Shown one piece after another: positions 7,722 through 14,966 of a stretch of DNA of 18,700 nucleotides. Within the stretch, counting starts at the first letter, position 1, and the number at the start of each line of letters is the position of its first letter. Below the pieces are notes generated by a model that did no database searches, was not told the DNA's origin, and saw only the letters and a list, made by a program, of their open reading frames with translations. Source of the DNA: an uncultured Burkholderiales bacterium (GTDB lineage Bacteria > Pseudomonadota > Gammaproteobacteria > Burkholderiales > Burkholderiaceae_C); assembly GCA_903925445.1 (NCBI GenBank), contig CAIYFE010000282.1, forward strand, positions 1 to 18,700, written 5' to 3'. The position numbers and the translations under genes were made by a program.

Positions 7722-8406
7722 TCGCCAACACCGTTGTCACCCATTTCAAAACCAACACGCCCTGTTTTTCGGGAATGATGTTTTTCGCGCCGCGCCCCAA
7801 TACGCTGCCCAATATTGCGCCCAATAGCATTGCCACAATTTGTGGCGCATAGTGTGCAAACGAAAAACCTGCCAACACAAAAGCGGCCACTCTGAAGACA
7901 TTCAGCACCGACATTTGCGCGGCGTTGGTGGCAATGACCACGTCACGCGACAGTTTTTGCTTAACCAGCAAGGCAATAGATATTGCGCCGACGCTGCCCA
8001 CAAAGATGGCCAAAAATGCTTGTATGCAGGCCGTTATATAAGCGTTGTCAAACACTGCGCCGGCGCGTTTCAATATATTTGTCCACGTTGTGAGCAATAT
8101 AAAAATCGCGATGACCCAAGCCAACACTTCTTCGCTCAACACGCCAATGAAGGGGTAGCCCAAGCAAGTGCCAAGCAAGCCACCCACCGCATAAGACCAC
8201 AAAGTACCCGGCTTGATTTTCTTGGCCGACAACAAAGCCCTAGAGCCGTTGCTGAACAAATTGAAAATGCTTTGAATCGCAATCACCGCAGACAGCGGCA
8301 AAAACACCGGCATCACCACCATGATCAGCAAACCACCACCCAAACCAATCGCAGAGGTCAACGCCGAGCTGGCCATGCTGGCCAGCATCAACCCCAACAA
8401 ATCCAT
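7705..8406 (-). CDS. TauE/SafE (TSUP) family membrane permease
   Basis: This 233-residue protein has about seven to eight hydrophobic helices and belongs to the TSUP family, whose members move sulfite, organosulfonates or other organic anions. Evidence is the first helix with SAIGLGGGLLIMVVMPVFLPLSAVIAIQSIFNLFSNGSRA, where the Gly-rich turn and the following Q-S-x-x-N-L-x-S pattern are typical, and the repeat-like second half (SRDVVIATNAAQMSVLNVFRVAAF). The substrate cannot be inferred. The gene is less GC-rich and uses more A/T-ending codons than dacB or tsaC around it, suggesting recent acquisition. TAGAAA lies 6 nt before the ATG and no good Shine-Dalgarno is seen. It is downstream of the higBA-type locus on the same strand (85-bp gap) and overlaps the SemiSWEET gene tail to tail by 17 bp. 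Confidence 0.85.
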   Translation of the reverse strand: MDLLGLMLASMASSALTSAIGLGGGLLIMVVMPVFLPLSAVIAIQSIFNLFSNGSRALLSAKKIKPGTLWSYAVGGLLGTCLGYPFIGVLSEEVLAWVIAIFILLTTWTNILKRAGAVFDNAYITACIQAFLAIFVGSVGAISIALLVKQKLSRDVVIATNAAQMSVLNVFRVAAFVLAGFSFAHYAPQIVAMLLGAILGSVLGRGAKNIIPEKQGVLVLKWVTTVLAIKLLF

Positions 8407-8491
8407 TTCAACTTTCTAAAAACAACTCGTCATTCAACGCCAAATTTGCAAAACCAAGACCCATCGTTTTTATGCACGCTCAATCACTGAA

Positions 8492-8827
8492 TCAAACTAT
8501 CGCCAGCATCAATTGCCCGGTTTCCGCCTTGGTCGCACGAACTTTGATTTCAATGTCATAGCCCAGCCGCGTGAGGCAGTCCATCAATTTTCTTTCAGAC
8601 AGGTTGGTGAAGTCACCGCGCATCATGTCAGACACTTTGGGTTGGCTGATGCCCATTCGTTTCGCAGCCTCTTGTTGCGTTAGGCCACGACTTTTCATGG
8701 CTTTTCTGATCTCGATCACCAATCCAGTTTTAATTTTTAGCTTTTCGGCGTCTGCTAGCCCAAGATCAGCAAATACATTTTTGGAGCCACGATGTATTTC
8801 GACGCCTTCAACAAGTAGAGTTTTCAT
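8492..8827 (-). CDS. XRE-family antitoxin of a higBA-type toxin-antitoxin locus
   Basis: This 111-residue DNA-binding protein is likely the antitoxin and autorepressor of the locus. The N-terminal part (EIHRGSKNVFADLGLADAEKL) is typical of HigA-like antitoxins that pair with RelE/Gp49-type toxins. A helix-turn-helix occupies about residues 38-80, with LTQQEAAKRMGISQPKVSDMMRG as the recognition region. The start ATG overlaps the toxin stop as ATGA and has its own Shine-Dalgarno (GAGG, 3 nt before the ATG, with GGAG just upstream), so it can be translated although the toxin frame is broken. GC content is clearly lower than in the flanking purine and cell-wall genes (nt 8701-8760 hold about 25 G/C of 60), consistent with horizontal gain. 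The antitoxin looks intact. Confidence 0.9.
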   Translation of the reverse strand: MKTLLVEGVEIHRGSKNVFADLGLADAEKLKIKTGLVIEIRKAMKSRGLTQQEAAKRMGISQPKVSDMMRGDFTNLSERKLMDCLTRLGYDIEIKVRATKAETGQLMLAIV

Positions 8828-9185
8828 TTCCTCAACTCCTTTATGTACGCTTGTGCAATTTTCAATCTAGTATGGACGATGTCTAAGTGTTCTTTGGGTG
8901 TCGCAATGCCTCGCTTGCTTTTCTTCTGAAAGCAGTGAAGCACAAAAACGGCCTCAGCAAACTTGACGGTGTAGACGGCTCGGTAAGTGCCACCCACTCC
9001 GTTTTGCACGACTTCAAGTACCCCAGCACCCTCAAAGCCCTTGAGCACTTTCGCCGCATCGTGCTTATCGCCCACCTGGGTAAGGACAAAGCAAATCCGA
9101 AAAACCGCCGAACATCCACTGGCAAGGCCATCAAGTCTTTGTGGCTGCTACCGATCCATTGCAGTGGCTTTTCATTTTCGGACAT
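8824..9185 (-). pseudogene. Frameshifted RelE/HigB-type (Gp49 family) toxin gene
   Basis: The family's usual order is split over two frames. The first 35 residues (MSENEKPLQWIGSSHKDLMALP... to FALSL, nt 9185-9081) are in one frame. The rest (VGDKHDAAKVLKGFEGAGV ... VFVLHCFQKKSKRGIATPKEHLD, nt 9075-8824) is in another. The span is 362 nt; one added base near 9080/9081, for example a fourth C in the minus-strand CCC run, restores a 120-residue toxin of normal length. Unshifted reading gives an unrelated tail ending at 8883. The family comprises ribosome-dependent mRNA interferases. The stop overlaps the antitoxin start by ATGA. A real inactivating deletion is the simplest reading, but a sequencing or assembly error in the C run is possible. 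I see no good -1 slippery heptamer. Confidence 0.85.
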
Positions 9186-9193
9186 GTCCGAAA
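9176..9193. promoter_or_regulatory. 18-bp perfect palindrome at the toxin start, probable antitoxin operator
   Basis: TTTCGGACATGTCCGAAA is a perfect palindrome. Its centre is the toxin ATG (minus strand 9185-9183), and one end overlaps the last two bases of the predicted -10 box. Palindromes over the core promoter are the usual binding sites of HigA-type autorepressors, so this is the best candidate operator. The role is inferred; the symmetry is seen directly. Confidence 0.65.
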
Positions 9194-9220
9194 TATATAT
9201 GAACCAGTATATTCGGTCAA
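9192..9220 (-). promoter_or_regulatory. Predicted sigma-70 promoter of the toxin-antitoxin locus
   Basis: On the minus strand TTGACC (9220-9215) and TATATT (9197-9192) are separated by exactly 17 bp. Transcription would start about 6-7 nt further, at the proposed toxin ATG (9185), giving a leaderless mRNA. The -35 box overlaps the stop codon of the upstream tsaC gene. Confidence 0.6.
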
Positions 9221-9228
9221 TCGATTGA
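9217..9228. repeat. 12-bp perfect palindrome at the tsaC stop and toxin -35
   Basis: TCAATCGATTGA is a perfect palindrome holding the last codons and the stop of tsaC. It overlaps four bases of the toxin-locus -35 box. It may be a second operator or chance; it differs in sequence from the 9176-9193 palindrome. Confidence 0.4.
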
Positions 9229-10269
9229 GTCACCCGGCGTAGCCGCCCGCATCAACCGGTCCCTGACCCCGTCCCAAGCGGGCGCTGCGGGCGGCGCTTC
9301 TACCCAAATTTGGCTTGCGCCTTGTTCGTCAAAGCGGCGCAGTTGAGCAAACAGTTCGTGGGCGCAAGCTGCGGCTTCTTGGGGCATGGGTACGCTCAAC
9401 ACCCGCTGCGTCAAGGTGGAGGGCACTTGCAGCGTCGTCGTGCGCAACCAAACGGCAATCAAGCCTAAATTTGACGCTGAACTGCCTTGGGCTTGATGCG
9501 CCAACGCGGCCAAGGCTTGGCCGATTTCAGAGGGCGTCATCAAATGCAGCTTGGCATTGGGCGCGTAGTGCGAGGCCAGTGTGCCCGAAGCACGCGGTGC
9601 GGCCTCGTCCAAGCGTCCCTGCAAGGCGGGAGAAATTCGCACGGTCACGCCACAGGCAGCGCTCAATTGTTCGGGCGTCAACACGCCGGGACGCAGCAAC
9701 ACGGGCGCGTCTCGGGTGCAATCGACGATGGTGGATTCGATGCCTACATCGCACGCTCCGCCGTCAATCACCAGCAAGTCCGCATCAAATTCGCCCGCCA
9801 CATGTGCCGCGGTGGTGGGGCTGACGCGGCCAAACAAATTGGCGCTGGGCGCGGCCACGCCCCACACGCCCAAGCTCTGCGCGTGGCGCAGCACGGCTTG
9901 TGCCACGGGGTGCGCCGGACAACGCAAACCCACCGAATCTTGCCCGCCCGCGGCAACAGCGGCCACGTCTTGGCGACGCGGCAAGATGAGGGTCAAGGGT
10001 CCTGGCCAAAAAGCGTCCATCAAAGCTTGGGCAAACGCGGGCACGCGACTGGCAAAGCGCGACACATCGGATGCTTGCGCCACATGCACGATCAGCGGGT
10101 GGTGGTTGGGACGGCCTTTGGCGGCAAAAATTTTTTTCACCGCGGCATCGTTGCCTGCGTCTGCCGCCAAACCGTAAACGGTTTCTGTGGGCAAGCCCAG
10201 CAATTCACCACGCTGCAAAGCTTGTGCCGCTTGTGCAATCGCATTGGGAAGTTGAGCGTCCAGAATCAC
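9217..10269 (-). CDS. tsaC: Threonylcarbamoyl-AMP synthase, long Sua5 form
   Basis: The enzyme condenses threonine, bicarbonate and ATP into threonylcarbamoyl-AMP, the donor used by TsaB/TsaD/TsaE for tRNA t6A. The YrdC domain covers about residues 1-205 with PTETVYGLAADA (27-38), KGRPNHHPLIVH (51-62), SVGLRCPAHP and APSAN. The C-terminal Sua5 domain (about 215-350) follows after the linker RASGTLASHYAPNAKLHL, so this is the two-domain Sua5 form (350 aa), not the short ~190-residue TsaC. The start is GTG (10269-10267); an ATT follows and no nearby in-frame ATG fits the family. It is the third gene of purE-purK-tsaC, 6 bp after purK. Its stop codon lies under the -35 box of the toxin-antitoxin locus. 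Confidence 0.95.
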   Translation of the reverse strand: MILDAQLPNAIAQAAQALQRGELLGLPTETVYGLAADAGNDAAVKKIFAAKGRPNHHPLIVHVAQASDVSRFASRVPAFAQALMDAFWPGPLTLILPRRQDVAAVAAGGQDSVGLRCPAHPVAQAVLRHAQSLGVWGVAAPSANLFGRVSPTTAAHVAGEFDADLLVIDGGACDVGIESTIVDCTRDAPVLLRPGVLTPEQLSAACGVTVRISPALQGRLDEAAPRASGTLASHYAPNAKLHLMTPSEIGQALAALAHQAQGSSASNLGLIAVWLRTTTLQVPSTLTQRVLSVPMPQEAAACAHELFAQLRRFDEQGASQIWVEAPPAAPAWDGVRDRLMRAATPGDSID

Positions 10270-10275
10270 AGCGAC

Positions 10276-11448
10276 TCAAAACGGGGCGATGCCCAAAATG
10301 GCAGCAGCCTTGAGCGCCGTTTCACGTGCTTGCTCTGGCGTTGGCGCGGTGATGTTGAGGTGCCCCATCTTGCGTCCCACACGCGCTTGGGTCTTGCCAT
10401 ACAAATGCAAATGAACGCCAGGCAGCGCCAGCACTTGGCTCCACGCCGGTTCGCTGGGCTGCTCGCCTTGGGTGAACCACAAATCGCCCAGCAAATTGAG
10501 CATGATGGCCGCGCTGTGTTGGCGCGGCTGCGTCAGCGGCAAATCGGCCATGCAGCGCACTTGCAATTCAAATTGCGAAACATCGCAGGCGTCTTGGCTG
10601 TAATGGCCGCTGTTGTGCGGACGCGGCGCAATTTCGTTGACCACCAGTTCGCCGTTGCGTTCGTCGTGAAGAATAAAAAACTCCACGCACAACACGCCCA
10701 CGTAATCCAAACCTTGCGCCACGGCTTGAGCCGCTTGCACGGCTTGGGTTGCCAAAACAGGGCTGATGTTGCCCGCCGAGACTTCCGTCACAGCCAAGAT
10801 GCCGTCGCGGTGCAAGTTGCGTTGTACGGGCAAATGCACCATGGCGCCATCGCGACCCCGCGCCACGATGACCGAACACTCGGCCGCCAAAGGCAACATT
10901 TTTTCAAGCACACAGGCCGTACGCTTGAGGGCATCCCAAGCTTGGATCAATTCTTCGCGCGTGCGAACGCGCACTTGACCTTTGCCGTCATAGCCCATGC
11001 GGGCAGTTTTCAAAATGCCGGGCAACAAATCGCTGCTCACTTGGGCAAGTTGCTCGGGCGTTTGGATCACCGCATGCGGTGCAACGGGCACGCCACACGC
11101 CACAAAATGCGCTTTCTCGCGGGCACGGTCTTGTGCCACGGCCACCGCTTGTGCGGCAGGTGAGGCTTTGGGGCTCAGGCGCTCAAGGGCATCGGCGGGC
11201 ACATTTTCAAACTCGGTGGTCACCGCCTGACATTGCTGCGCGAGTTGCGCCAAAGTCTGCGCATCCAAGTAATCTTTTTGAAGGTGGTGGTGGCTGATCC
11301 AACCGGCGGGAGAGTTGGCATCGGGATCGAGCACCACCGTTTGATAGCCCATGCGCTGCGCCTCATGCGCCCACATGCGAGCCAGCTGGCCACCACCCAA
11401 CACGCCCAAAGTAGCGCCCGGCAACACGGGCTTTAAGGCGGTTTTCAT
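10276..11448 (-). CDS. purK: N5-carboxyaminoimidazole ribonucleotide synthase (PurK)
   Basis: PurK uses ATP and bicarbonate to carboxylate AIR to N5-CAIR in de novo purine synthesis. The 390-residue ATP-grasp protein opens with the nucleotide-binding loop ATLGVLGGGQLARMWAHEAQRMGY, then VTTEFENVPADAL, the ATP-grasp core (ILKTARMGYDGKGQ, VLEKMLPLAAECSVIVAR) and the Mg/ATP region (VEFFILHDERNGELVVNEIAPRPHNSGHYSQDAC). This order and length match bacterial PurK. The start overlaps the purE stop by 4 bp (ATGA), so PurK synthesis is probably coupled to PurE, whose product follows in the pathway. No own Shine-Dalgarno is clear. Confidence 0.97.
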   Translation of the reverse strand: MKTALKPVLPGATLGVLGGGQLARMWAHEAQRMGYQTVVLDPDANSPAGWISHHHLQKDYLDAQTLAQLAQQCQAVTTEFENVPADALERLSPKASPAAQAVAVAQDRAREKAHFVACGVPVAPHAVIQTPEQLAQVSSDLLPGILKTARMGYDGKGQVRVRTREELIQAWDALKRTACVLEKMLPLAAECSVIVARGRDGAMVHLPVQRNLHRDGILAVTEVSAGNISPVLATQAVQAAQAVAQGLDYVGVLCVEFFILHDERNGELVVNEIAPRPHNSGHYSQDACDVSQFELQVRCMADLPLTQPRQHSAAIMLNLLGDLWFTQGEQPSEPAWSQVLALPGVHLHLYGKTQARVGRKMGHLNITAPTPEQARETALKAAAILGIAPF

Positions 11449-11939
11449 AAAGGCGGTGGCACGTGCATGTTGCGCGCGACTTCGGTTTGGGCGGCTCGAA
11501 ACGCTTGCAACTTGGCTGCCAGCGCCGCGTCTTGCGACGCCATCATGGCCACGGCAAACAACGCGGCATTGGCCGCGCCTGCATGACCGATGGCAAACGT
11601 TGCCACAGGAATGCCCTTGGGCATTTGCACGATGCTGTGCAAAGAATCCACGCCTTGCAAATGCTTGCTGGCCACCGGCACACCCAGCACGGGCACGATG
11701 GTTTTGGCCGCCAACATGCCGGGCAAATGTGCAGCGCCGCCCGCACCTGCGATGATGGCGCGCAGACCCCGCGCCTGCGCGCTTTCGGCGTAGGCGAACA
11801 TGTCGTCCGGCATGCGGTGCGCAGAAACGACACGGGTTTCAAAAGAGACGCCAAATTCTTGGAGAATCTGGGCTGCGTGTTGCATGGTGTCCCAATCGGA
11901 ATTGGAGCCCATGACAACGCCAACGTGCACTGTGGTCAT
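11445..11939 (-). CDS. purE: N5-carboxyaminoimidazole ribonucleotide mutase (PurE, class I)
   Basis: PurE converts N5-CAIR to CAIR, the step after PurK. The 164-residue protein contains VGVVMGSNSDWDTMQ (phosphate/substrate loop), VVSAHRMPDD with the catalytic His, IIAGAGGAAHLPGMLAAKT and SKHLQGVDSLHSIVQMPKGIPVAT, all class I hallmarks. It heads the purE-purK-tsaC operon. It is divergent from the thioredoxin-TPR gene, with 46 bp between the start codons. I see no PurR-type palindrome or clear -35/-10 pair in that gap. Confidence 0.98.
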   Translation of the reverse strand: MTTVHVGVVMGSNSDWDTMQHAAQILQEFGVSFETRVVSAHRMPDDMFAYAESAQARGLRAIIAGAGGAAHLPGMLAAKTIVPVLGVPVASKHLQGVDSLHSIVQMPKGIPVATFAIGHAGAANAALFAVAMMASQDAALAAKLQAFRAAQTEVARNMHVPPPL

Positions 11940-11985
11940 GTTTAAGCAGTGAGTAACTAAACAGCAATTTTAAAACGGGACCCAC

Positions 11986-12942
11986 ATGATCGATGTGACG
12001 ATGGAAAACTTTGAAACCGAGGTGATTGCCGCCTCCATGAACACGCCCGTGTTGGTGGATTTTTGGGCCGATTGGTGCGGCCCTTGCAAATCGCTCGGCC
12101 CCTTGTTGGAGAAGCTGGAAAGCGCTTACGACGGGCGTTTCAAGCTGGTCAAAATCAACGCCGACAGCGAACAGCAACTGGCCGGCGCATTTGGCATCAA
12201 GAGCTTGCCGACTTGCATTTTGCTCATGGGCGGTCGCCCTGTGGATGGTTTCATGGGCGCTTTGCCTGAGGGCAAAGTCCGCGAATTTTTGGACAAACAT
12301 TTGCCCACAGACGCCGAAGTGGCCGCACAAGCCGATGCACAAGCGGCAGAAAACCTGCTGGATGCGGGCGACACCGACGCAGCCTTGGCCAAGCTGCGCG
12401 AAGCCTTGAGCCTCAATCCGCAAGACGACGAGACCCGTTACCACTTCACCAAACTGTTGATTTCTGTGGGCGATCTTGAAGAGGCCCAAGCGGCTTTGGC
12501 ACCCAAACTCACCGAAATCCCACTGCAACTGCGCTTTGATGCTTTGCACCACTGGCTGCAAACGCTGCAATTTGTCAGCACCGACGAACGCGGCGGCTGG
12601 GACTTGGCGCAATTTGATGCACGCATCTCCGAAAACAAACGCGACTTTGACACCCGCTTTGCCAAAGCCCGCGTGTTGATCGCAGCAGGCATGATGGAAG
12701 GCGCCATGGACGAGTTGCTCGAAATCGTGATGCGCGACAAAACTTGGAATGACCAAGCCGCTCGCAAAACCTATGTCGCCCTGCTCGAACTGATGACGCC
12801 ACCGCCCGTCAAAGCCGACCCCGCCACCCACGGCAAAACCGCTGGCGGCATAGAACTGACCAGCAACAGCACCGTGCAAGCCGATCCGCAAGCTGAATTG
12901 GTGTCGCGCTATCGGCGCAAGTTGAGCATGGCGTTGAATTGA
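11986..12942 (+). CDS. Thioredoxin-fold/TPR co-chaperone, CnoX (YbbN) type with active WCGPC site
   Basis: This 318-residue cytoplasmic protein has an N-terminal thioredoxin domain (about 1-105) with the redox motif WCGPC (C31 and C34) and the cis-Pro region SLPTC. The helical TPR-like C-terminal part (about 115-318) contains LLDAGDTDAALAKLREALSLNPQD and ends YRRKLSMALN. This architecture is that of CnoX/YbbN, which protects clients and hands them to DnaK and GroEL. E. coli YbbN lacks the double-Cys site, whereas the motif here should be redox active, as in the Caulobacter protein. GGGA lies 5 nt before the ATG. It is divergent from purE and ends 13 bp from the converging purC stop. Confidence 0.92.
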   Translation: MIDVTMENFETEVIAASMNTPVLVDFWADWCGPCKSLGPLLEKLESAYDGRFKLVKINADSEQQLAGAFGIKSLPTCILLMGGRPVDGFMGALPEGKVREFLDKHLPTDAEVAAQADAQAAENLLDAGDTDAALAKLREALSLNPQDDETRYHFTKLLISVGDLEEAQAALAPKLTEIPLQLRFDALHHWLQTLQFVSTDERGGWDLAQFDARISENKRDFDTRFAKARVLIAAGMMEGAMDELLEIVMRDKTWNDQAARKTYVALLELMTPPPVKADPATHGKTAGGIELTSNSTVQADPQAELVSRYRRKLSMALN

Positions 12943-12955
12943 GCCACTGCGAGGG

Positions 12956-13852
12956 TCAGTCTTGCAACCGCTCCCAAGCCTCTTTGTACTTGGCGGCGGT
13001 TTGTGCAATCACTTCTTGCGGCAAATGCGGGGCGGGGGGCGACTTGCTCCAAGGTTTGCCTTGCACTTGCGCGGTTTCTAACCAATCGCGCAAAAACTGT
13101 TTGTCATAGCTGGGCGGATTGACGCCTTCTTTGTATTGATCCGCCGGCCAGTACCGCGAGGAGTCGGGCGTGAGCACTTCATCCATCAGCACCAAGTTGC
13201 CATTGGGGTCTAAGCCAAATTCAAACTTGGTGTCGGCAATGATGATGCCTTTGCTGGCGGCCACGTCACGCGCGGTTTCGTACAAGGCAATGCTGACGGT
13301 TTTGATTTTTTCGGCCAAGCTCGCGCCAATCATCTCGACCACGCGCTCGTAGGTGATGTTTTCATCGTGCTCGCCCACCGCGGCCTTGGCCGCTGGGGTG
13401 AAGATGGGTTCGGGCAACTTGCTGGCGTTTTTCAAACCTTTGGGCAGCTTGACGCCGCAGACGGCTTGGTTGTGTTGGTATTCCTGCCAACCGCTGCCCG
13501 CCAAGTAACCCCGCACCACCGCTTCCACGGGAATGGGCTTCAAGCGCTTGACCAGCATGGAGCGGCCTTTGACCTGCGCCACTTCATTGGCTGTGACGAC
13601 GCTCTCGGGCGCGTCCCCAGTCAGGTGGTTGGGGCAAATGTGTCCCAACTTGCCAAACCAAAACAACGCCATTTGCGTGAGCAACTCGCCTTTGCCGGGA
13701 ATGGGTTCGCCCATGATCACGTCAAACGCGCTGATGCGATCAGACGCGACCATCAAAATCCGGTCATCGCCTACGGCGTAGTTGTCGCGCACTTTGCCAC
13801 GGGCAAGCAGCGGCAAAGAAGTCAAGGCAGAGGTGTGCAAAGCTTCGCGCAT
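12956..13852 (-). CDS. purC: Phosphoribosylaminoimidazole-succinocarboxamide synthase (SAICAR synthetase)
   Basis: PurC joins CAIR and aspartate with ATP to give SAICAR, the step after PurE. The 298-residue protein has the N-terminal GKVRDNYAVGDDRILMVASDRISAFDVI loop, PIPVEAVVRGYLAGSGWQEY, IADTKFEFG and LMDEVLTPDSSRYWP, which are diagnostic. The length matches the longer form, compared with about 240 aa in E. coli. The ATG directly abuts the fba stop (TGAATG, no gap), so it is probably translated by ribosomes finishing fba; no separate Shine-Dalgarno is clear. purC is apart from purE-purK, with the thioredoxin-TPR gene between on the other strand. Confidence 0.97.
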   Translation of the reverse strand: MREALHTSALTSLPLLARGKVRDNYAVGDDRILMVASDRISAFDVIMGEPIPGKGELLTQMALFWFGKLGHICPNHLTGDAPESVVTANEVAQVKGRSMLVKRLKPIPVEAVVRGYLAGSGWQEYQHNQAVCGVKLPKGLKNASKLPEPIFTPAAKAAVGEHDENITYERVVEMIGASLAEKIKTVSIALYETARDVAASKGIIIADTKFEFGLDPNGNLVLMDEVLTPDSSRYWPADQYKEGVNPPSYDKQFLRDWLETAQVQGKPWSKSPPAPHLPQEVIAQTAAKYKEAWERLQD

Positions 13853-14917
13853 TCAGTTCACCACTTGTGCCAAATCGCCGTTGGCGTATTTGGCGGCCAT
13901 GAAAGTCAGGCTCAAGCCCTTGATTTTGCTGGCTTGGCCTTCGCAACCGAATTCCAAGTAACGTTGTTTACAAATGGCTTTGGCGGCTTCACGCGCGGGT
14001 TTCATCCACTCGCGCATGTCAAATTTATCGGGGTTTTCGGCTTGGAATTTGCGCACCGCGCCCGTCATCGCCAAACGAATGTCGGTGTCGATGTTGATTT
14101 TGCGCACGCCGTATTTGATGGCTTCTTGAATTTCCTCGACCGGCACGCCGTAGGTTTCTTTCATCTTGCCGCCAAACTGGTTGATGATGGCCAACAAGTC
14201 TTGTGGCACGCTGGATGAGCCGTGCATGACCAAATGCGTGTTGGGGATGCGTGCATGAATTTCTTTGACGCGGCTGATCGCCAAAATGTCGCCCGTGGGT
14301 TTGCGGGTGAATTTATAAGCGCCGTGGCTGGTGCCAATCGCAATGGCCAAAGCATCGAGTTGCGTGGCTTTGACAAACTGTGCGGCTTCTTCGGGGTCGG
14401 TCAGCATTTGGCTGTGATCGAGTTTGCCCACGGCGCCCACGCCGTCTTCTTCACCCGCTTCACCGGTTTCGAGCGACCCTAAACAGCCGAGTTCGCCTTC
14501 CACGGTCGCGCCCATTTTGTGCGCCATGGCCACGACTTCTTGCGTCACTTGGACGTTGTAGTCAAAACTGGCGGGCGTTTTGCCATCGCTCATCAAAGAG
14601 CCATCCATCATGACCGAGCCAAAACCGAGGTTGAGCGCGCCTTGGCAAATGTCGGGCGAAGTGCCGTGGTCTTGGTGCATGACCAAAGGAATGTGGGGGT
14701 AGGCTTCGGTGGCCGCTTGGATCAAATGCTTGATGAAGGACTCGCCTGCATATTTGCGCGCGCCCGCACTGGCTTGCAAGATGACGGGTGCGCCGACTTC
14801 GTCGGCGGCAGCCATCACGGCTTGCACTTGTTCTAAGTTGTTGACGTTGAAGGCAGGAATGCCGTAGCCGCATTCAGCGGCGTGGTCCAAAAGTTCGCGC
14901 ATCGAAACGAGTGCCAT
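13853..14917 (-). CDS. fba: Fructose-bisphosphate aldolase, class II (CbbA/Fba type)
   Basis: The zinc-dependent aldolase splits fructose-1,6-bisphosphate to DHAP and GAP, serving glycolysis, gluconeogenesis or the Calvin cycle. The 354-residue protein has AFNVNNLEQVQAVM, the metal/catalytic segment VMHQDHGTSPD, VEGELGCLGSLETGEAGEED, the LAIAIGTSHGAYKF region and VMHGSSSVP, plus KINIDTDIRLAMTGAVRK near the C-terminus. Length and motifs match the class II type common in Burkholderiales. GAGG lies 10 nt before the ATG, a rather long spacing. It is 100 bp downstream of pyk, with a hairpin and a tandem octamer in between, and it is followed without gap by purC. Confidence 0.97.
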   Translation of the reverse strand: MALVSMRELLDHAAECGYGIPAFNVNNLEQVQAVMAAADEVGAPVILQASAGARKYAGESFIKHLIQAATEAYPHIPLVMHQDHGTSPDICQGALNLGFGSVMMDGSLMSDGKTPASFDYNVQVTQEVVAMAHKMGATVEGELGCLGSLETGEAGEEDGVGAVGKLDHSQMLTDPEEAAQFVKATQLDALAIAIGTSHGAYKFTRKPTGDILAISRVKEIHARIPNTHLVMHGSSSVPQDLLAIINQFGGKMKETYGVPVEEIQEAIKYGVRKINIDTDIRLAMTGAVRKFQAENPDKFDMREWMKPAREAAKAICKQRYLEFGCEGQASKIKGLSLTFMAAKYANGDLAQVVN

Positions 14918-14943
14918 GGGGGGATTTCCTCAAAGTTAAAAAT

Positions 14944-14959
14944 CTGTGCAACTGTGCAA
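14944..14959. repeat. Tandem octamer repeat upstream of fba
   Basis: CTGTGCAA occurs twice with no spacer (minus strand: TTGCACAG twice). It lies 27 bp before the fba start, downstream of the pyk-fba hairpin in the direction of transcription. It could be a paired activator or repressor half-site or chance. I recognise no known binding motif. Confidence 0.5.
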
Positions 14960-14966
14960 AATTTTA

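Noticed and set aside
9075..9083. Programmed ribosomal frameshift in the toxin gene
   Set aside because: The shift needed is -1, but no X XXY YYZ slippery heptamer is present at TCC TTA CCC AGG and no obvious downstream structure is seen. A lost base is simpler.
9487..11163. Long plus-strand open frame (over 500 codons) opposite tsaC and purK
   Set aside because: It is antisense to two clear family members. Its translation is Arg/Gln/His-rich with no recognisable domain, as expected for the complement of GC-rich codons.
11839..13008. Minus-strand open frame of nearly 390 codons opposite the thioredoxin-TPR gene
   Set aside because: It mirrors a well-supported thioredoxin/TPR protein and shows no domain of its own; it also overlaps purE and purC ends.
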